Of a stretch of 64,000 nucleotides of DNA, positions 12,517 to 27,500 are shown in pieces. The notes under the pieces were generated by a model that made no database searches, was not told the DNA's origin, and saw nothing but the letters and a program-made list of their open reading frames with translations. Numbering within the stretch: the first letter of the stretch is position 1; each line of letters opens with the position of its first letter. The stretch is from Apostichopus californicus (lineage: Eukaryota; Echinodermata; Holothuroidea; Aspidochirotida; Stichopodidae), in assembly GCA_020650975.1 (NCBI GenBank), contig JAIPMN010001226.1, forward strand, positions 64,499-128,498, in the 5' to 3' direction. A program made the position numbers and the translations under genes.

Positions 12517-15500
12517 CTGTGAAAGAAAATAGCGTGAATTAGATTGACAGAAATATCAAACTGTAAAATCAGTCAAAACAGGTTCTTACATGAGACTGCA
12601 TCATTCATTCTAAACTCAGGACTATTTTGAAAAGAGGTAGATAGCTAAATGTAATATTTAATACTACAAAATTTTAGTATTCTAAAGTTTTGAAAAGTTT
12701 CTGAAACTACTTTACTAGAAGTTCTTACACTCAGATTTACTCTGCGGGATTAAGTGTGGTCAAATAGACAACTAACTGGAGAGTACAAATGATTGAGGAA
12801 TAGAAAGCTAAAATGGTTAAAGCATTTGGTCTTTCATGTCAGCATAATTTGGGGAATTTGCTAATGACTGGCAAGGGAATGGAAATAACAAACTATAAAA
12901 AGATAGTACTGGATGGCTTTACATTCCACGAAGTAAAACAATCCAAGAAATAACTTTAGGTTCACACCATGGACATAAATTTAAAACACTTGCATATTCA
13001 TCTGTAATCCTAAAAGAGATACTCAACCAGCTACCCTACCTAGCAACACCAATGGCAGTATCAAAATTGGTGGCGCTGTTTCACAACTGTGTTAGACAGT
13101 GATATCAACAGAACTTTCATTAAGTTAAAAATTATCAAAACTGGATGTTATCTCATGAGACCAAATGATTATTAATTAGTTCATTGCATAATAGGCAATC
13201 TGAAGATATTCAGCCTCTATTAGCTCCATGAATTGCCTCCTGTAACCACATTAATTTGTGTGGTTAACTTTCTTAGCAAATTTACAAGAATGTAGTCATG
13301 TAGACCTGAGACGTGATGAAATTTGCAGTGTATCGAACGTACTTCTTGGAAATATCGAAATTCACTTACAAGATGGTCTCACATTCCCTAGGGCATCATG
13401 ATGTCTTTACTAGTCACTGTTTATTAACTAGACTATCTCTACCAATGTTCCTTGTCAATACAGCTGTCTTGCTACTTACCTTAGGCTGTGCTAGAGTTGG
13501 TAAGTGGTCCATTTGCGTAGGTGAAATACGAGCCTTGTAGATGTGCCCATCCTGTCCAACAACGTCTGTCTCCACTCTGTAAGGTATATCGAAATCAGTC
13601 GTAAGTCTTAAATATTCCCGATGAAATGATTTGGAAACAACTCATTTGGTCAGCTACTAACTGTCAACCATATCTTTGCATGCCCAGACAAATACTCCTT
13701 AAAATAATAATTAATTCCAAAAAACTGGCCCCAAAATCCCCATGGCCTTAGTTCCACTTTTTGACAGAATTCACTCAAGTGTCCTGAGTACTATATAGAA
13801 AGTAAGTCATACCTAAATAATTTTTGTATCTGCTTCGAAAACGTTGAGAGTGTTGTAGGTCTTGACAAGACCTGCCAACCCGTCAAAGGTGTGAATCTTC
13901 CTGGGGATTCCATCCACCCCCCCCCCCCAAAAAGAAGGAAGGAAACCATGGAGATTGGTGCCAGAAATGTGGAGACTTTACATGCATGATTTCTGCAGAC
14001 ACATAAAAATGCAGCATTTTAATATATATGATATGACAAGCAACCACATCTTGTCCTTTTATAGTACCTGCTACGTGAACTGATGGTCGAGAACTTAAAG
14101 ATCACTGTATTTTAAAACCACATGCTACCCAGGATAATCAACAGAGAATTATAACTTACTTTCCATTGACGATGGCTGTTGCGACATCTTCAGTTTGTAC
14201 GATGTTACTGTAAAGGAAAAACAAGAATATTATAGATATAAGATACATAAATATGCTTAGCTTAATATTAACAGACAAAATATATATTTATCTGACTTCA
14301 GCTTGTCAGAATTGAAGTGATGGGGGTTCAATAACTTGAACAATTAGCTATATGGACAACAGTTTTTCAGCACAATGTGACAATTTCATGAATACTGAGG
14401 ATGAGGACCACTTCTGTCTGATTCACGTGTTTCATACTGTTGTGCAACTTAGGATCAAATATTTCAACATACTCGACAATTCTGGGGACCCAAAATGTAT
14501 CTTAAAAATGGTTTTTCAGTTGGTTCAATAAATACAAAAAAAATACAGTTCTGGATCTGAGCAGAATTAGACCAATCGTGGTTTAATATTTCACCCCCAA
14601 AAGTGTTCATAAATGAATCTTCATTATGGGTGTTCACTGCCTCTGCAAAATTTCAGCTACTGAGTTAGGTAAGCTTTATATGTTGAGCAAAACTTATGTT
14701 CAAGTGACATAAAAAGGTAGCCAGAAAGGATACACTTAAAGTAAAACTCATTAGCAGTGTACACTTTTTGAACAGTAAAAACATTTAACAATTTACACTT
14801 TACAAGTGTGAATGTGAACATCAGAAAACAATGCAACTAGTCAACCAAACGTTCTGCCTTTTGTGGTATTTCCCTTCTAGTGAGATTTATTCGTCTCTGA
14901 ACTTACGAAAGATGAGTTATCCGAGTGACTCGTCGATGAGGGTAGGTCAGAGTATGGCTCCCGCCGCAACTACGATTGGTCACAAAATATTCTGGAACAT
15001 CCTGGTATTGGTTGCTATGGAAACAGACAAAGTTTGTTTATATTGAGAAGATTGCACGCAGAATAATTGTTCACTTATATAGTACCTTGAAAATCAAATC
15101 AATTTTTATTCTTGTTTTGGTCAACAAGAAAATTCAAATCATTAAAGGGAAATGAGACATGATCAGATTAAAGTATGAGATAACAGCTGGTTTGTGTTGA
15201 TTAGATGAAAAGTAGCTGTTACCATGGCAATGCTTGAATAAATTATAAAATATCGTCTCATATGTTGTTGATTTTCATCTAAAATGCCTTAAATGATAAC
15301 ATAGATGTATTTTAACAAAACCAGAGTTTTTGACGGATTAATTCATTCTTGCTATTCCATTTGAGAGTGATACTATGATTTGGTTAACGTACAAACAGCA
15401 AAATTAACTTTGAGTTTGACAGTGTAGAGACCAGCTGTATTAAGATCAATGTAAGTTGTTGTTAGAAAATTATAAAGATGTACTTTGTTGTACATATCTT

Positions 15501-18500
15501 GTACATGTTTTCTTGCAGTAGTTATGTAACAGTTATGCATATGTGTATAGTAGCTGCATGAAAATATCAAATTTTAATACATTGCTTTTATTGAAATATC
15601 ATTTTCTCAAAGTCAATTTTATTGTACCAACACTCTGATACAGACAATAAATATGATATTATTACACTGTATTGTTATGATGGATGGAAAGAACTCACAA
15701 ATGAAAAACAACACACACTACAGAAAGATGAAAGATTTAGAAAAAATCAATGTAAAGATTTATGAGGAAAAAATGGTAGAGAAAAATTAATTAAAAAGTT
15801 GCAAAACTCCTCAAACTGGGTTACAGAATGTTTTCAGATTAATCATTCTTTTTACAACAATTTTTTTGTCTGCAATAATTTCCCATAAGTAATCGTTGAT
15901 ACTGAAAAATGATCGGTTACTAATTCAACTGCTCCATCTTGTGAATGGTTGAGCATTCCAACAAACGTGACAGCACTTTAAGCAATCTGTTTAAGACCTG
16001 GGCAGGGAGTTTGTAGAACACTTATCTTACGGTTGAGAGTTTTGGGCACTGAAGTTTATGTACTTTTGATACAAGTACTTGCAAAACTATTTTACCTAAC
16101 AATGGTTTAGATACAAAGAGTGACAGAATGATAAAATGAAAGAAATGACCAAGTGGTGTTAGTTATAAATGGTTGCTATGGAAGAAAGAGGGGCATAACA
16201 TCATCACAATGATGCCCATAAATAAATGAACAATAGGAATATTTCACTAGGAATATTTCAAAAGAAAAACATTCCTGCAAAACTTTATTGCATTCTTGCA
16301 AATTTTCTTGTCAAAAAGCAATCAAAACCTGCTACTTCAGAGCAAGTTTTCATTATAAAGGTAAAGATTTTAAATTTGTGTACTTCTATGAATGTATCTG
16401 GCAACAATTAAGAATGACATCATCGAAACAAATGAACTGAAAACTGTTATGTGTTTTTCACTTTACATTGTATCAAAGAGAACAATAAAATTTCTCACAA
16501 AGAATTCAAAGTTTTAAATTACCTACAACTTGTGATACATTGAACCTAATCTAAGGAAAGACTTGTGTATGCATTTAAGTTAACACCCGGAAAGGCAAGA
16601 GGCTTTGTGATTCCTTGATCAACATATCACATGTACAGCAAATCCAAATTATACTTTTCGAGTTACATATAGCTTTTGTAAGGTTTCAGACTTTGACCTC
16701 TGTTGACCTAAAATGCAGAAAACAATAGGTTCTTGTACTGAATAAGGTGAATCCGTGAAGTAAACCTAAGCTTTACATTTGAGTTAGAGAGAATATAAGC
16801 CAAGGCATCACAGTCACGTGCACAGCATTACAATTGCAAAGATTCATTTTGCAAAGGTGACACCATTTCCTCCCCCTCGGAAAGGTTAAGGAAAGAAGAC
16901 TCTGTCCAATGAAGGCATAAAGGAAAGAAATGACAAGACACTATTCAGCTACAAAGATGGTCGAGATGAGAGAGATAGTGACACACTTAAACAAAAATAT
17001 ACTTACTTCCATCTATGAGTAAGCCAGAAAAAGAGAGAAAATGTATAGAAAATACAGTTAATATATATGCATCACAAAAATGAAATATTAAAGGGTGTGA
17101 AGACTCGCGCACAAAGAAACATCTGATCCCTAAAATCTGACCTAATTTCGAATGAGGTGTAACAGAAGTGTTAGACACCACCATCGGTCCCCGAAAATAC
17201 ACACACAGCTTGCTACCGCCCATAATTAAACACTAGGGTACAGTCAATAGATGCAGCTACGGTCAATACCCACAACACAGTGTACATAGCAGCGATGGAC
17301 ATCTCATGTCTAGATAAAAGATAACAAGGTATCTTGTTTCATTACTGTCTGCATTATGTAGCGACAAGAAAAAAACTTCACTTGCAAGCAACGGAAAGTT
17401 AACTTTTTTCAGAGGGTGGGACGTGGTTTGGGGTGAGTCTTCAATACCTTTAATGAAATACTAAACACATTATTATATTTTTATCTATCTCAAATACTTA
17501 AATACAGTCAGTTTAATTTAACTCAAACACTTTACCAAACTTTATGCTATTAGTTGACATACTTGACTATAATATATATATATAATGAACTAAAAACACT
17601 ACCAAAATTTTATGCATTTTTTACCAAAGTGCAAGTTGATAGTTCAAACCAAATGCAAAGCAAAAGAATAAGACAAACTCCCGCCCAAGAGCCAGCATTT
17701 TTTACTTGAAAATATTATAAACGAGCAATATTTCTCATACAGTTACTGTGGCTCAGTGGTTAGTGGTCTCTAACGAAAAGAATAAGACAAACTCCTTGTT
17801 TAGGGTGCAAACCCCAGAGGCAGCAAGTTGCTCTTTTCCTTCTTCGATTCTGAAGTTTAAATACTATATTATACCATTACCATTGATACAATGAACTAAA
17901 ACATTTTTACCAAAGTTTTAAACATTGTGTGTTTAAACCCTTTACTGTTCTCCATGGAAGTTCATGGAATGATGTGAAAATAAGATTCTGTAACTCTATA
18001 ATATCATTACAGATAAATTCCAGTACCTTAGTTATTTAATCATTTCACTGTACTTTGTTTTGACAATCTTTGTGGAAAAATTTGTTGACCTTTATTTTAA
18101 TATAGACAAGTGATTTTTTTGATAAAATCTACACAAAATTTTGTTCCAACACATTTCCAGGAAAGTTAGCCACCATGATCCCCAATCAACCTAAAACGTT
18201 CAACTATTAAACGATTTTCCCTGTAATAAATGAAGGATTTTCATGTGAAATTTGATGAGATCTGTCTTTCAGAAACAGAGAAATTAGTAAAAAAAAAAAA
18301 AAAAAAATTTAAAACAAAATTCATTCTACTTCCTGACAACAAAAGATTACACCCTTCCCCTCCCCCTCCAAAACCCCCCCCCCCAAAGAAAAAGAAGAGA
18401 GAAAGAAAAACAGTGTCATATCACTGCATGTGGAAACACAGCAACTGTGTGATAAGATGCAAGGAACAAATCTTCCTAGTTACTAAGACTAACAGTGATT

Positions 18501-21500
18501 TAAAGAAAATGTCAAATCAAAAGATTACATGTTACTATATTCAAAATGTCAGAACCTGGGCATATGCAAACAACCTTATTGAAAAAGTAACAAGTAACAA
18601 CATTATTAGCTACCTTAATGTGGTCTGGAAGAAATTTATGTCATGCTGATAAATTAGGACTTTCATTTTGGGTAAAAGGATATTATTTGTAGGTGGTTGG
18701 TTATCTGTCAAAAATATGACTAAAACTACTACAAGACCGTAGGACAGCTGAAATGCCTTAAATGAATACTAACTCAATGGCTTAGGTGTAATGTATGCAG
18801 CAGTTAAACATACAACAGCCTATGGTAAGCCAAATGCACAGCAATGAGATAAAAGTCCCAGTCAATGATTAATAAGTAATGCACTATTGAATGCCTCAAA
18901 ATTCATGCTATTAACTGGCTAAATGCCAGTTTGCCATTTGCCAGTAGAACAAAAATGGCTTTGGATATTTTGCCAGGACCAAATCAATGTTGCCGTTGTT
19001 TTAATTCAAGAAAATGTAAGTGGTCATTTGTTTTTAGTTGGTATTTTTTTGCACTGACATTTTAAACAGTTGGCAAAAATTGTCAAATTGTAGGCCTGCT
19101 ACTGTTTTCTCCTTTCCCTGCAACAAAATATAAGAAATATTAAAGAACACAGAATCTAGCATGTAAATATTTTTAGCATATTTACACACTGCACTTTATC
19201 TACGACAAATCTGTGAAATTTTGTTATTCGCTGGAAATAAAAATAAAGAATAAAGCAACCAATAGAAAACAGAATTTGGGTAACATGTGGTTCCGAACCT
19301 CAAAACCTATTGCAAATTCTTAAAACTAGCATGGACCATTTCTAAACCTAAACTAAAAAAAACACAATAAAAAAGAAAAGAAAAAAAAAGGATTTCCATG
19401 GAATCCCTGACACAGACAGACTATAAAAAGCAATTTGCAAAACATTTGACGGTGAAATTAAGAAAAAAACAAGTGACAGTTTGTGTAGGTGATCGGACAG
19501 CAATTCACTATAAATCATGGTGCAGCTTTGGATGTTACCTCTCCGCTTTGGACTGTAAGAATTCAGTCATTTGGCGAGAATGTTTCATCTTCATCACCTC
19601 CCCCGGAATACGAGGAAGGGAGGAGCTACTCAGGCTCTCAATCTGAAGATATTCTGCCTCTACTGGCTCCATTAATTGACTCCTGTGGCCAATGGTAAGG
19701 GTAGCATGCAAATTAGATAGGGTAATGAATATGCATTAAAGGATAACAAACTTGGACTAAATGTACATACATAAGAGACAAAAGATTGTTAACATTGATG
19801 ATTATCAAGACTGTCCAAAATAACTTGCAAAAATGTGAAAGAAAATAATTAAATTGAAAAGTTATGAGAATAATTTCAAGTTAAAAAATAACAATGGATG
19901 AAGTAATACATGCATGGTGATAACAATACATGCACAACGATGGCTTACATAGAACAGGCAAAAAATGAATCAAAATGTCAACAATTGAGGGCAGCAAGCA
20001 CAAAATAAACATGACAGTAATGACTTTGAGGAAAACAGAAAGCATTAGTAGAAATTCAAATTAGCAGAAAGAAGAAGAAGCAGAAATGAAAATAACATTT
20101 TACTGGTAAAAACCTGTGAGAATCTAAAGCGAATGGTTATGCATGAGGAAGAAATGCAACTGTGACTTGTTCTTAAACAGGTTTGTAATGCAGCAAATAG
20201 GAGGGGCTGGGGGGTGGGGAGGCTTTATCACCAAATTTAGTTGTATCCACCTTGCTATCATTTGGCTAAGTCATTGTATATTCCACAACGTATTCCACAA
20301 CATTCATACAGTTGTGGTGCAATTCTCCTGTGTTTGAGTACGTACTAGGCAACATTCATAGAATCAGTAATATCATACAACTTGGTTGAGCAGTGCTTCA
20401 CAAGAGGTTGGCCCCACATTCTTGCACTAATCAGGTGTGCAGGCCCATATAGTGTTAATCTTGGGAACCCTACCAGACGATGATGCACGTTGTTTAAAGG
20501 CATTGAACACTCACACTCGCGCACAAAGAAACGTCTCATGCAGGTAATCTGACCTAGTTTCGATGAGGTGTAACAGAAGTGTTAGACACCACCATCAATC
20601 CCAGAAAATACACACACAGCTTGCTACCATCGGTAATTAGACACTAGTGCACAGTCAATGCATGCAGCTAGTGTCAATAACAACAACACAGTGTACATAG
20701 CAGCGATGGACATCTCAGGTCTAGCTAAAAGATAACAAGGTATCACGTTTCATTACTGTCTGCATTTGAAGCGACACGAAAAAACTTCACTTGCATGTAA
20801 CACAAAGTTAACTTTTTTCAGAGGGCGGCACGCGGTTTGGGCTAGTCTTCAATGCCTTTAATCTGCGTAGCGTGAGATTTTGATCCTGTCTGACTATTCC
20901 TCTCATCCGTTTTTCTCTCGCCCTATTAGATAACTAATTGAGAGCCCTGAGATAAGTAGGTCGGTCATCTTGATCACCAGACGTAAGCGATAACAAACCA
21001 ATAAATTTGACGGAACCAACAAACAACGATCGATGAAGTTGAATTGAAATGAATCTGCAGGCTAACCTGACAGTGATGTTTCGGTTTGCAGGCAAACATG
21101 GAAGGCCGATGCTCATACAATTTCGAACCATCGGCATATCTTTCTTAGTTTTCTCAAAGTGAACAAGGTAAGCGACAATGTCCTGCTTTCTTTGGCGAGC
21201 GGCTTCTCTTTCAAAGAGGGCCCGTTCGTGATGGTTAAGACTCTTGCCGGGCTGGCTCCTACAGTGGTCGAGGGGTCGGTCAGAGATGGGGAGAGACAGA
21301 TTGGAGAGAATGGATGGGAAGAAGTGTTAGCATGAGAGGAGGATGAAACAGGGTGAATAAAATGAAAATCAAAGCTTTGTTAGTTGAGTTAAAGGAGTAT
21401 TATCATAGTTTCAGAAGATAGGTAAAATGATTTTTAGGTTGATTGCGAAGAAGGAAGCAATGAATGTTAATGATGTATTATTATTAATTTAATATTGGTA

Positions 21501-24500
21501 AAAGAAATGAAAAGAAAATTAGTAGACCGATTGGGGTAGCCTTAAAAAATTACTTGTCTTGTAATTGTAATTTTATTAATTTATTTGCAGTGATTATTAG
21601 CATTAGGAACATTTTTGACTCTCAGCATTCTGCTTATATCAATTAAAATCTAGTCAATTCCTAAACAGAAAAAAAAACAACTAGGAAATTATGAACAGAT
21701 ATCTAGAAGAACCAAAAAAGAATTGGCTAGACCCTTTAGACTCCTCCCTTGCAAAAGGGCGACAAAGGAAGGATTGCCAACTATTCTAGGTATGCCACTG
21801 CCTGGAATGAAAACCTTAATGAAGAGTTAAACGATAACAGAAACCAGGAAGTGATAATCTGAAGGGTCTTTGTATTTACAACTAAGAATTATTCAGAGTC
21901 ATGCCTCCAATAAAAAATATTTTGATACGATTGATACCGGAACAGGTTAAAACAGGATGAATCAGTTTCGGTTTCAATTGCATTATCATACCAAAAAAAA
22001 CAAAAAACAAAAGTGGTCTGTTTAGTTTTTGAGACCTAAAATCATGAAATTCTAATACCTTTTGTTTTTCTCTCATATGAGACAAAAGGTCCTTCATACT
22101 ATGAAAGAAATATGACTAACTGATCATTTGAGTTTTTTATTCAAATTGACAATTCAAGGCTTGAAAGAACCGAAAGTGAAGTTTTCACAGAGTAGAAGAA
22201 GCAACTAATGTTAATGGTTTGATGGTTAAAGAGAAAGGCAGATGTTGATGCAGTTATGAGAGAATAATGTTGGCGTTTCTGTAATGATGTATCCCACCTT
22301 TTCTGAGCTGCTCGGATCTGTTCCAACTCAAAAGTGGTGTAAGGACGACCCGATCTCGTTCCTGGCAAGCCTTTGGATTCGGGCAAGGAGGCAAGAGGTC
22401 TGCAATGTAATTAGGAGGACAATATAAAGTTACAGGTTACATTGTTACAGATGCAGCACAAAAAACAAAAACAAAAATAATAGAAGCAAGATATTAGCAC
22501 AAGTTAAAGCAGTTCAAAGTACTCTTACTTTGTGGGGAATTTATGATAATTCATTTTACATCCTTAGTACTCTAAATTGCCATTTTTGATGGTGTATACC
22601 AGTACAATGCCAAACTAGGAACCACTGGTAACAATCAAATTTGAATATATCAAGAAGTAAAGTTTTAGATTAAGAAGAAACTTGTAGAGGATGACAAACA
22701 AATTATTTCAGTGAAAAATTTAAACATCACTTCCCAAACTTGGAGAAGCATTTTTTGAAGTGGAAAATTATAATTGGCTAAACTTCAAAGGAATAAGCAA
22801 TATGAAAGGACCGCCACCCACCACTAACCCCCTCCTCCACCCCTTCTCTGCCAGTGATTATGAGAACTAAACAGTTTAAACTTTAAAACACTATTGTGAT
22901 GCTTCAAACAATTTCAATGTTTGATTTTTTTTCTGTTTTCAAATTAATGCTTTCCATCTTAATTCTATACATGTAACAATAAAAATGTCTTACCATGATG
23001 TCACAAGACACTACATGATTTTACATAAACATAAATGCATCTGTGTGCTGTTACTATTGAGGTCATTCAAGTAATAAAACCACAAGCAAACTATTAAGTA
23101 ATGAGTACCTCAGAGCAGATCTCTGCAGTAACACTTGTGTGATATATTACAAATCCAGAAAATAATGGCTTAAAGGGTCACCAATATCGGTCCTAAAGTG
23201 TTGAAAGTCAACCTTGATAAATGTTTTTTGAGAATAACTTTTCTGGATGTTCTGACATATTGCTCAAATCCATGGAGGAGTGTTCTATGAGACAATTAAA
23301 AAGGAGTACAGATATCCCCACCATATCCTATAATTTCCATCTTAAATGAGCATATGGGAGAATTTAAAAACTTTTTAAATTGTCCAATTTTTTTTAGGCA
23401 GTCACAAAAACATGTTGTAATAAATATCCCAGATGACCTTTCCCAGCTGTGATATGACCATCTAGCTACCTCGAACACGGAAAGGTAAATCGTCAAGCTT
23501 TTAAACTTCAAATCAATCAATCTGGTTCCATCTTCACATAGATACCCTTTTAGAAACGTTTTGTTCCCACAAACCGAAGGGTGAACTACTCAACTTAAGA
23601 TCCCTGTCCAGGCTGCAACAACTCGTAACTCCTTTCTGTAGATAAGCTATCTTACTCTTAATCTTTTCCGTAACGTCTGTTATATAAGGTCATGATGCTC
23701 TCTTTCCACCCCTGTCGATCTTCTGCAGCTCTTCTCACATCCGACCAGCTAAGCCAGATAAGCTATGGGTAACCCTAATAGCTGTATGTCTCAGTGAGGA
23801 AGATGCTTTACAATGCTAGTTGAAAGTAGCTAAATGCTTGTTGTGTGCTTGTTGCTAAGTGCTTGTTGCTAAGTGACCATAATTGGCTTTCTAGCAGAGA
23901 TGCAACGTACAAATTCCCCGGCAAAAAAATCCTTGTTTGAACTTACGCTTGAGGTGCCATGTCCAATGGGCGGTCACATGATATACAGTGGAACTTTTGA
24001 ATTAGTTGTCTGTGGATGAAGAAAAGAACATAATGTTACTGTCCAGAACAAAACCGTGGACAAATAACTTCCCTAGGTAATTCCATATTAATTCTTTATA
24101 ATAATTTCTATATATATATATAAATTCTATATATAATTCCTAACTGTTGACTAAAGTGATGACTCATGTGTATCACAGCACATGTGTGCAGCAATGAATA
24201 ATAAGTACAGAAAGAAACAGCGTTCAGCTGTCACATAAGAGTCACATAAATAGTCAAGAGTCACATAACTAACCGGGGATAACTATGAAGACAATTGCTA
24301 AATGAAGATGTAGATGGCAGAGATAGTAATGGTTATGGAAAGCAAATTATTATATATATTAATATAAACAGCATTGAAACAACAGAATAGCAAATAACTA
24401 GTTGTAGTTGGACATGAAACAAAAGCTGCAGTCATACTTGAAGATTGTTACAGTACTATCTATCAACAGCAATGGAAATTACTACATAACTAGCAGTGAC

Positions 24501-27500
24501 CGACAGTTTAACTCTTGTTACTAGCTGTGATCAACTGTTTAACTTTTGTAACTAGCTGTGACGAACAGATTTACTTTTGTAACTAGCTGGGATCAACAGT
24601 TTAACTTTTGTAACTAGCTGTGACCGACAGTTTAACTTTTGTAACTAGCTGTGACCAATAGTTTTACTTTGGTAACTAGCTGTGACCAACAGTGAAATTT
24701 TTGTAACTAGCTGTGACTACCTGTTTAACTTTTGTAACTAGCTGTGATAGACAATTTAACTTTTGTAACTAGCTGTGACCAACAGTAAAACTTTTGTAAC
24801 TACTTGTGACCAACAGTTTAACTATTGTAACTAGTTGTGGCCAACACAAAGACTATGACATAACCAGTTCTGTTCCAATAATGAAATAATGACATACCTA
24901 GGTGTGGAGGGACAGAAAAACCTGTACACAGAATAACAGAGGCTTAAACAAATTGAAAATTTGAAAATTCCCTTTCGGTAAAAAGAAAATGAAGGCAGAG
25001 AAAATGAGACAAACTATTGCAAATTTACTTTCTGAAGCCCGCTGCATCTTCAGGCATATCTGGATCCTTCCTGATGACTTTAGCATTGGCTGCTTTGATT
25101 CGCTTATCCAGATACGCTTTGAGAGGATCCAGCTCCATCCTATCCAGTTTGTTCTCAACATCCACTTTGATCTCACCCACAGCTTGTTGCCAAGCTGATT
25201 GCTGTGTAAAATGACAAGAGCATTTTTTTAAAGGATACATCTTCTTGTTTTGTTTGTATGTAGTACAAACTGCCAAATATATGCACTTATGCATGCAGTT
25301 ACATTACCTCAGCAGCTTGAGAACAGAGCTCCGTTAATAAACTGCCTTGTTCATACTCACTTTGTACAATAGGATACAAGTTTCTGATCCTAACCTAACA
25401 AGTCTGTAATTACTGCACAGACTTTTAAAATGTTGAGATCACTCGTAAGAATTTATCAGTCAAGTATAGAATGAAGGTAATGTATCTTGCATTACATGAG
25501 CAACTGAATATTTGTACATACACATAAAAGGTCAGAAAGATCTGTCTCCACTGAAAATGGCTCGGGTATATCAGCATGACTTGTTCAGTTTATATGAAGG
25601 TTCAAAGATGACATTATGCAAAGGGTTACTATGGTAACCAACCTCCACAAAATTAATATGGAACAATGTGGGAATCAATCTTTTCAAGATGGATTAATTC
25701 ATTAACCAAGTTCAATAACCAAGTAATATTCAAATTTTCTTCAATAATTCCATAAGAATTAGTCTTATCCTAAGGTCTCATTTAATAACATACCATAGCC
25801 TATACATAATTTATAGGCTAGGCCAACACACTTACATGTCCTGATAATTTCTCCATGACACTGTTCAAGTTACGTGAAATCTCATCCACTGTCCCTTCAA
25901 ATTGGTTACGGCTGATCTTGTTTTCCAGTGCCCTCTTATCTGCTTTCTATGGAGAAAATTGTAAAAGTTGATGAAGAAGTCTCAATTTAATAGCCTTGAA
26001 GTTTTCTTTCAAGGTTAAACATCGGAGAGCTAATCCAAAGGAAGATAATTCAAACCCAAGGTCCTGCAGATAATCTTCGCTGTTCCTATCATGGATCAAT
26101 TTTGTCAGCTTTCGTCAAAACTATGTCACAAGCACATATTCCATAGCAATATCATAGAAATGAGTTGTTCAATTTGCATTAAGTTGTTTGAAAGAGCAAG
26201 CATTTCTTACAAACTTTGTTTAATTCAGGGACTGTGAACAATTAGAATTGTATCTGATGAAATTTTCTGATGACCTTTGCCAAAATGGGCCATGTTGGTA
26301 AAAACCTTATTTTTTGTTTTTGCTAAAAGGGTCTATTTTTGCTAGAATCTGAGACCTCCTTTGTGGCAAACACTTTTTAAACTTTCCTTTTAAACAAGTA
26401 TTTCAAAGATATCTATCAGGCATTCACTAAGAGCACATATTCTTTGTTACATTTCATCACATCCACTTACCACATCAATCTCCATGGTAACATGTTCCTT
26501 GTCAGCCTTGTTCTCTTGCAGTCTATCAACAAAGGTGTATAAGGCCTATTGATGAAAAAAAGAAAAAGAAATGAGAAATTTGAATTTTAGTTTCTGTTTG
26601 AGAAGCAGTAACATACCATTAAAATCACTCTGTGAATGGGTCTAACATCTGCAGCGCTTAAGGTCTAACTAATTTTATGGTGTTTGTAATAAATTCAAAA
26701 TTATGGCTACTTACTTTATTCGGCTTCTCTCTTAGACATTGTACCTATCTTTATGACGGAGGCAGCTTGATTTTTTACTGAGTATTTATAGCCAATAAAC
26801 ACCATTAACCTGCGCTATTACATTGCTAATGTGTACTTTCCTCATCACTCACTCCTCATTAAGTTTTAACTTCCCCTATTCCTCATAAAATTTCGACTAA
26901 GGATTATAGGGTTACTAACAAATTTAATTGTCTTCTTAAACCTGTACCACTTACATCAACAACAACACTTAAATGAAAGAAGACTTACATCAACAACAAC
27001 ACTTAAATGGAAGAAACAATCTAAACCAGATCACCAGAAAGGTGACAGTTTTGTGATGGTCTTGTCGGTAACAAACGCATCTTTCTATCAATGCTGACCT
27101 CGTTAAAGGATTGAGTTCGAATAAATATGCTGAAGCCACAGCTTATCTCAATGATCAAGTGTTAATTTTTGCATTTATAATAATCAGCAGTTATTTTTAC
27201 GATGCTTAAGCGACCACAGATGTGGGAGAAACCAGCAAGGGCTTATGGATTAAATCTGGTGGCTTCCAATTCAACATTCTAACATATATTTGTAATCTTT
27301 TTCAATTTAGAAGTCGTTTCAGATGGGAAAACCGTAGACTGCTCTTGGATGAAAAACCCACCTAACTATGACCCGACTGGTAATCGAACCCTGAACCTCC
27401 CAATTGCTAAGCCTCATTACTTCAATTGCCATCGCCTTTATCCACCCGGCCACAGCACCGGTATCTTTCCTTCAGAAGGGTTGCTTCTTTCTTTCTTATA

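Larger units (their letters stand above)
15015..19538 (-). other. QRICH2-like intron 17
   Basis: Holds X-box-like palindromes (15011-15024 at the edge, 15218-15231), MITE copy 2 (17088-17453), a tRNA-like fragment (about 17743-17825), an AT microsatellite (17569-17584), and A- and C-rich runs (18290-18306, 18367-18383). No other exon recognised. Confidence 0.55.

Noticed and set aside
18230-18649. 139-residue plus-strand ORF
   Set aside because: Driven by poly-A (Lys) and poly-C (Pro) tracts within an intron.
19398-19698. Two overlapping plus-strand ORFs
   Set aside because: They are shadows of QRICH2-like exon 17, whose minus-strand frame, splice sites and phase fit the rest of the gene.
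20934-21137. Terminal exon reading through the exon 16 donor
   Set aside because: The CAG|GTTAGC donor at 21066 links in phase with exon 17, and the read-through peptide has no family-like features.
24478-24846. CRISPR-like array
   Set aside because: It is a head-to-tail minisatellite with no spacers.
27360-27462. Functional tRNA-Leu or tRNA-Ser gene
   Set aside because: Boxes A and B are good but acceptor and anticodon stems do not pair convincingly and a SINE body follows.
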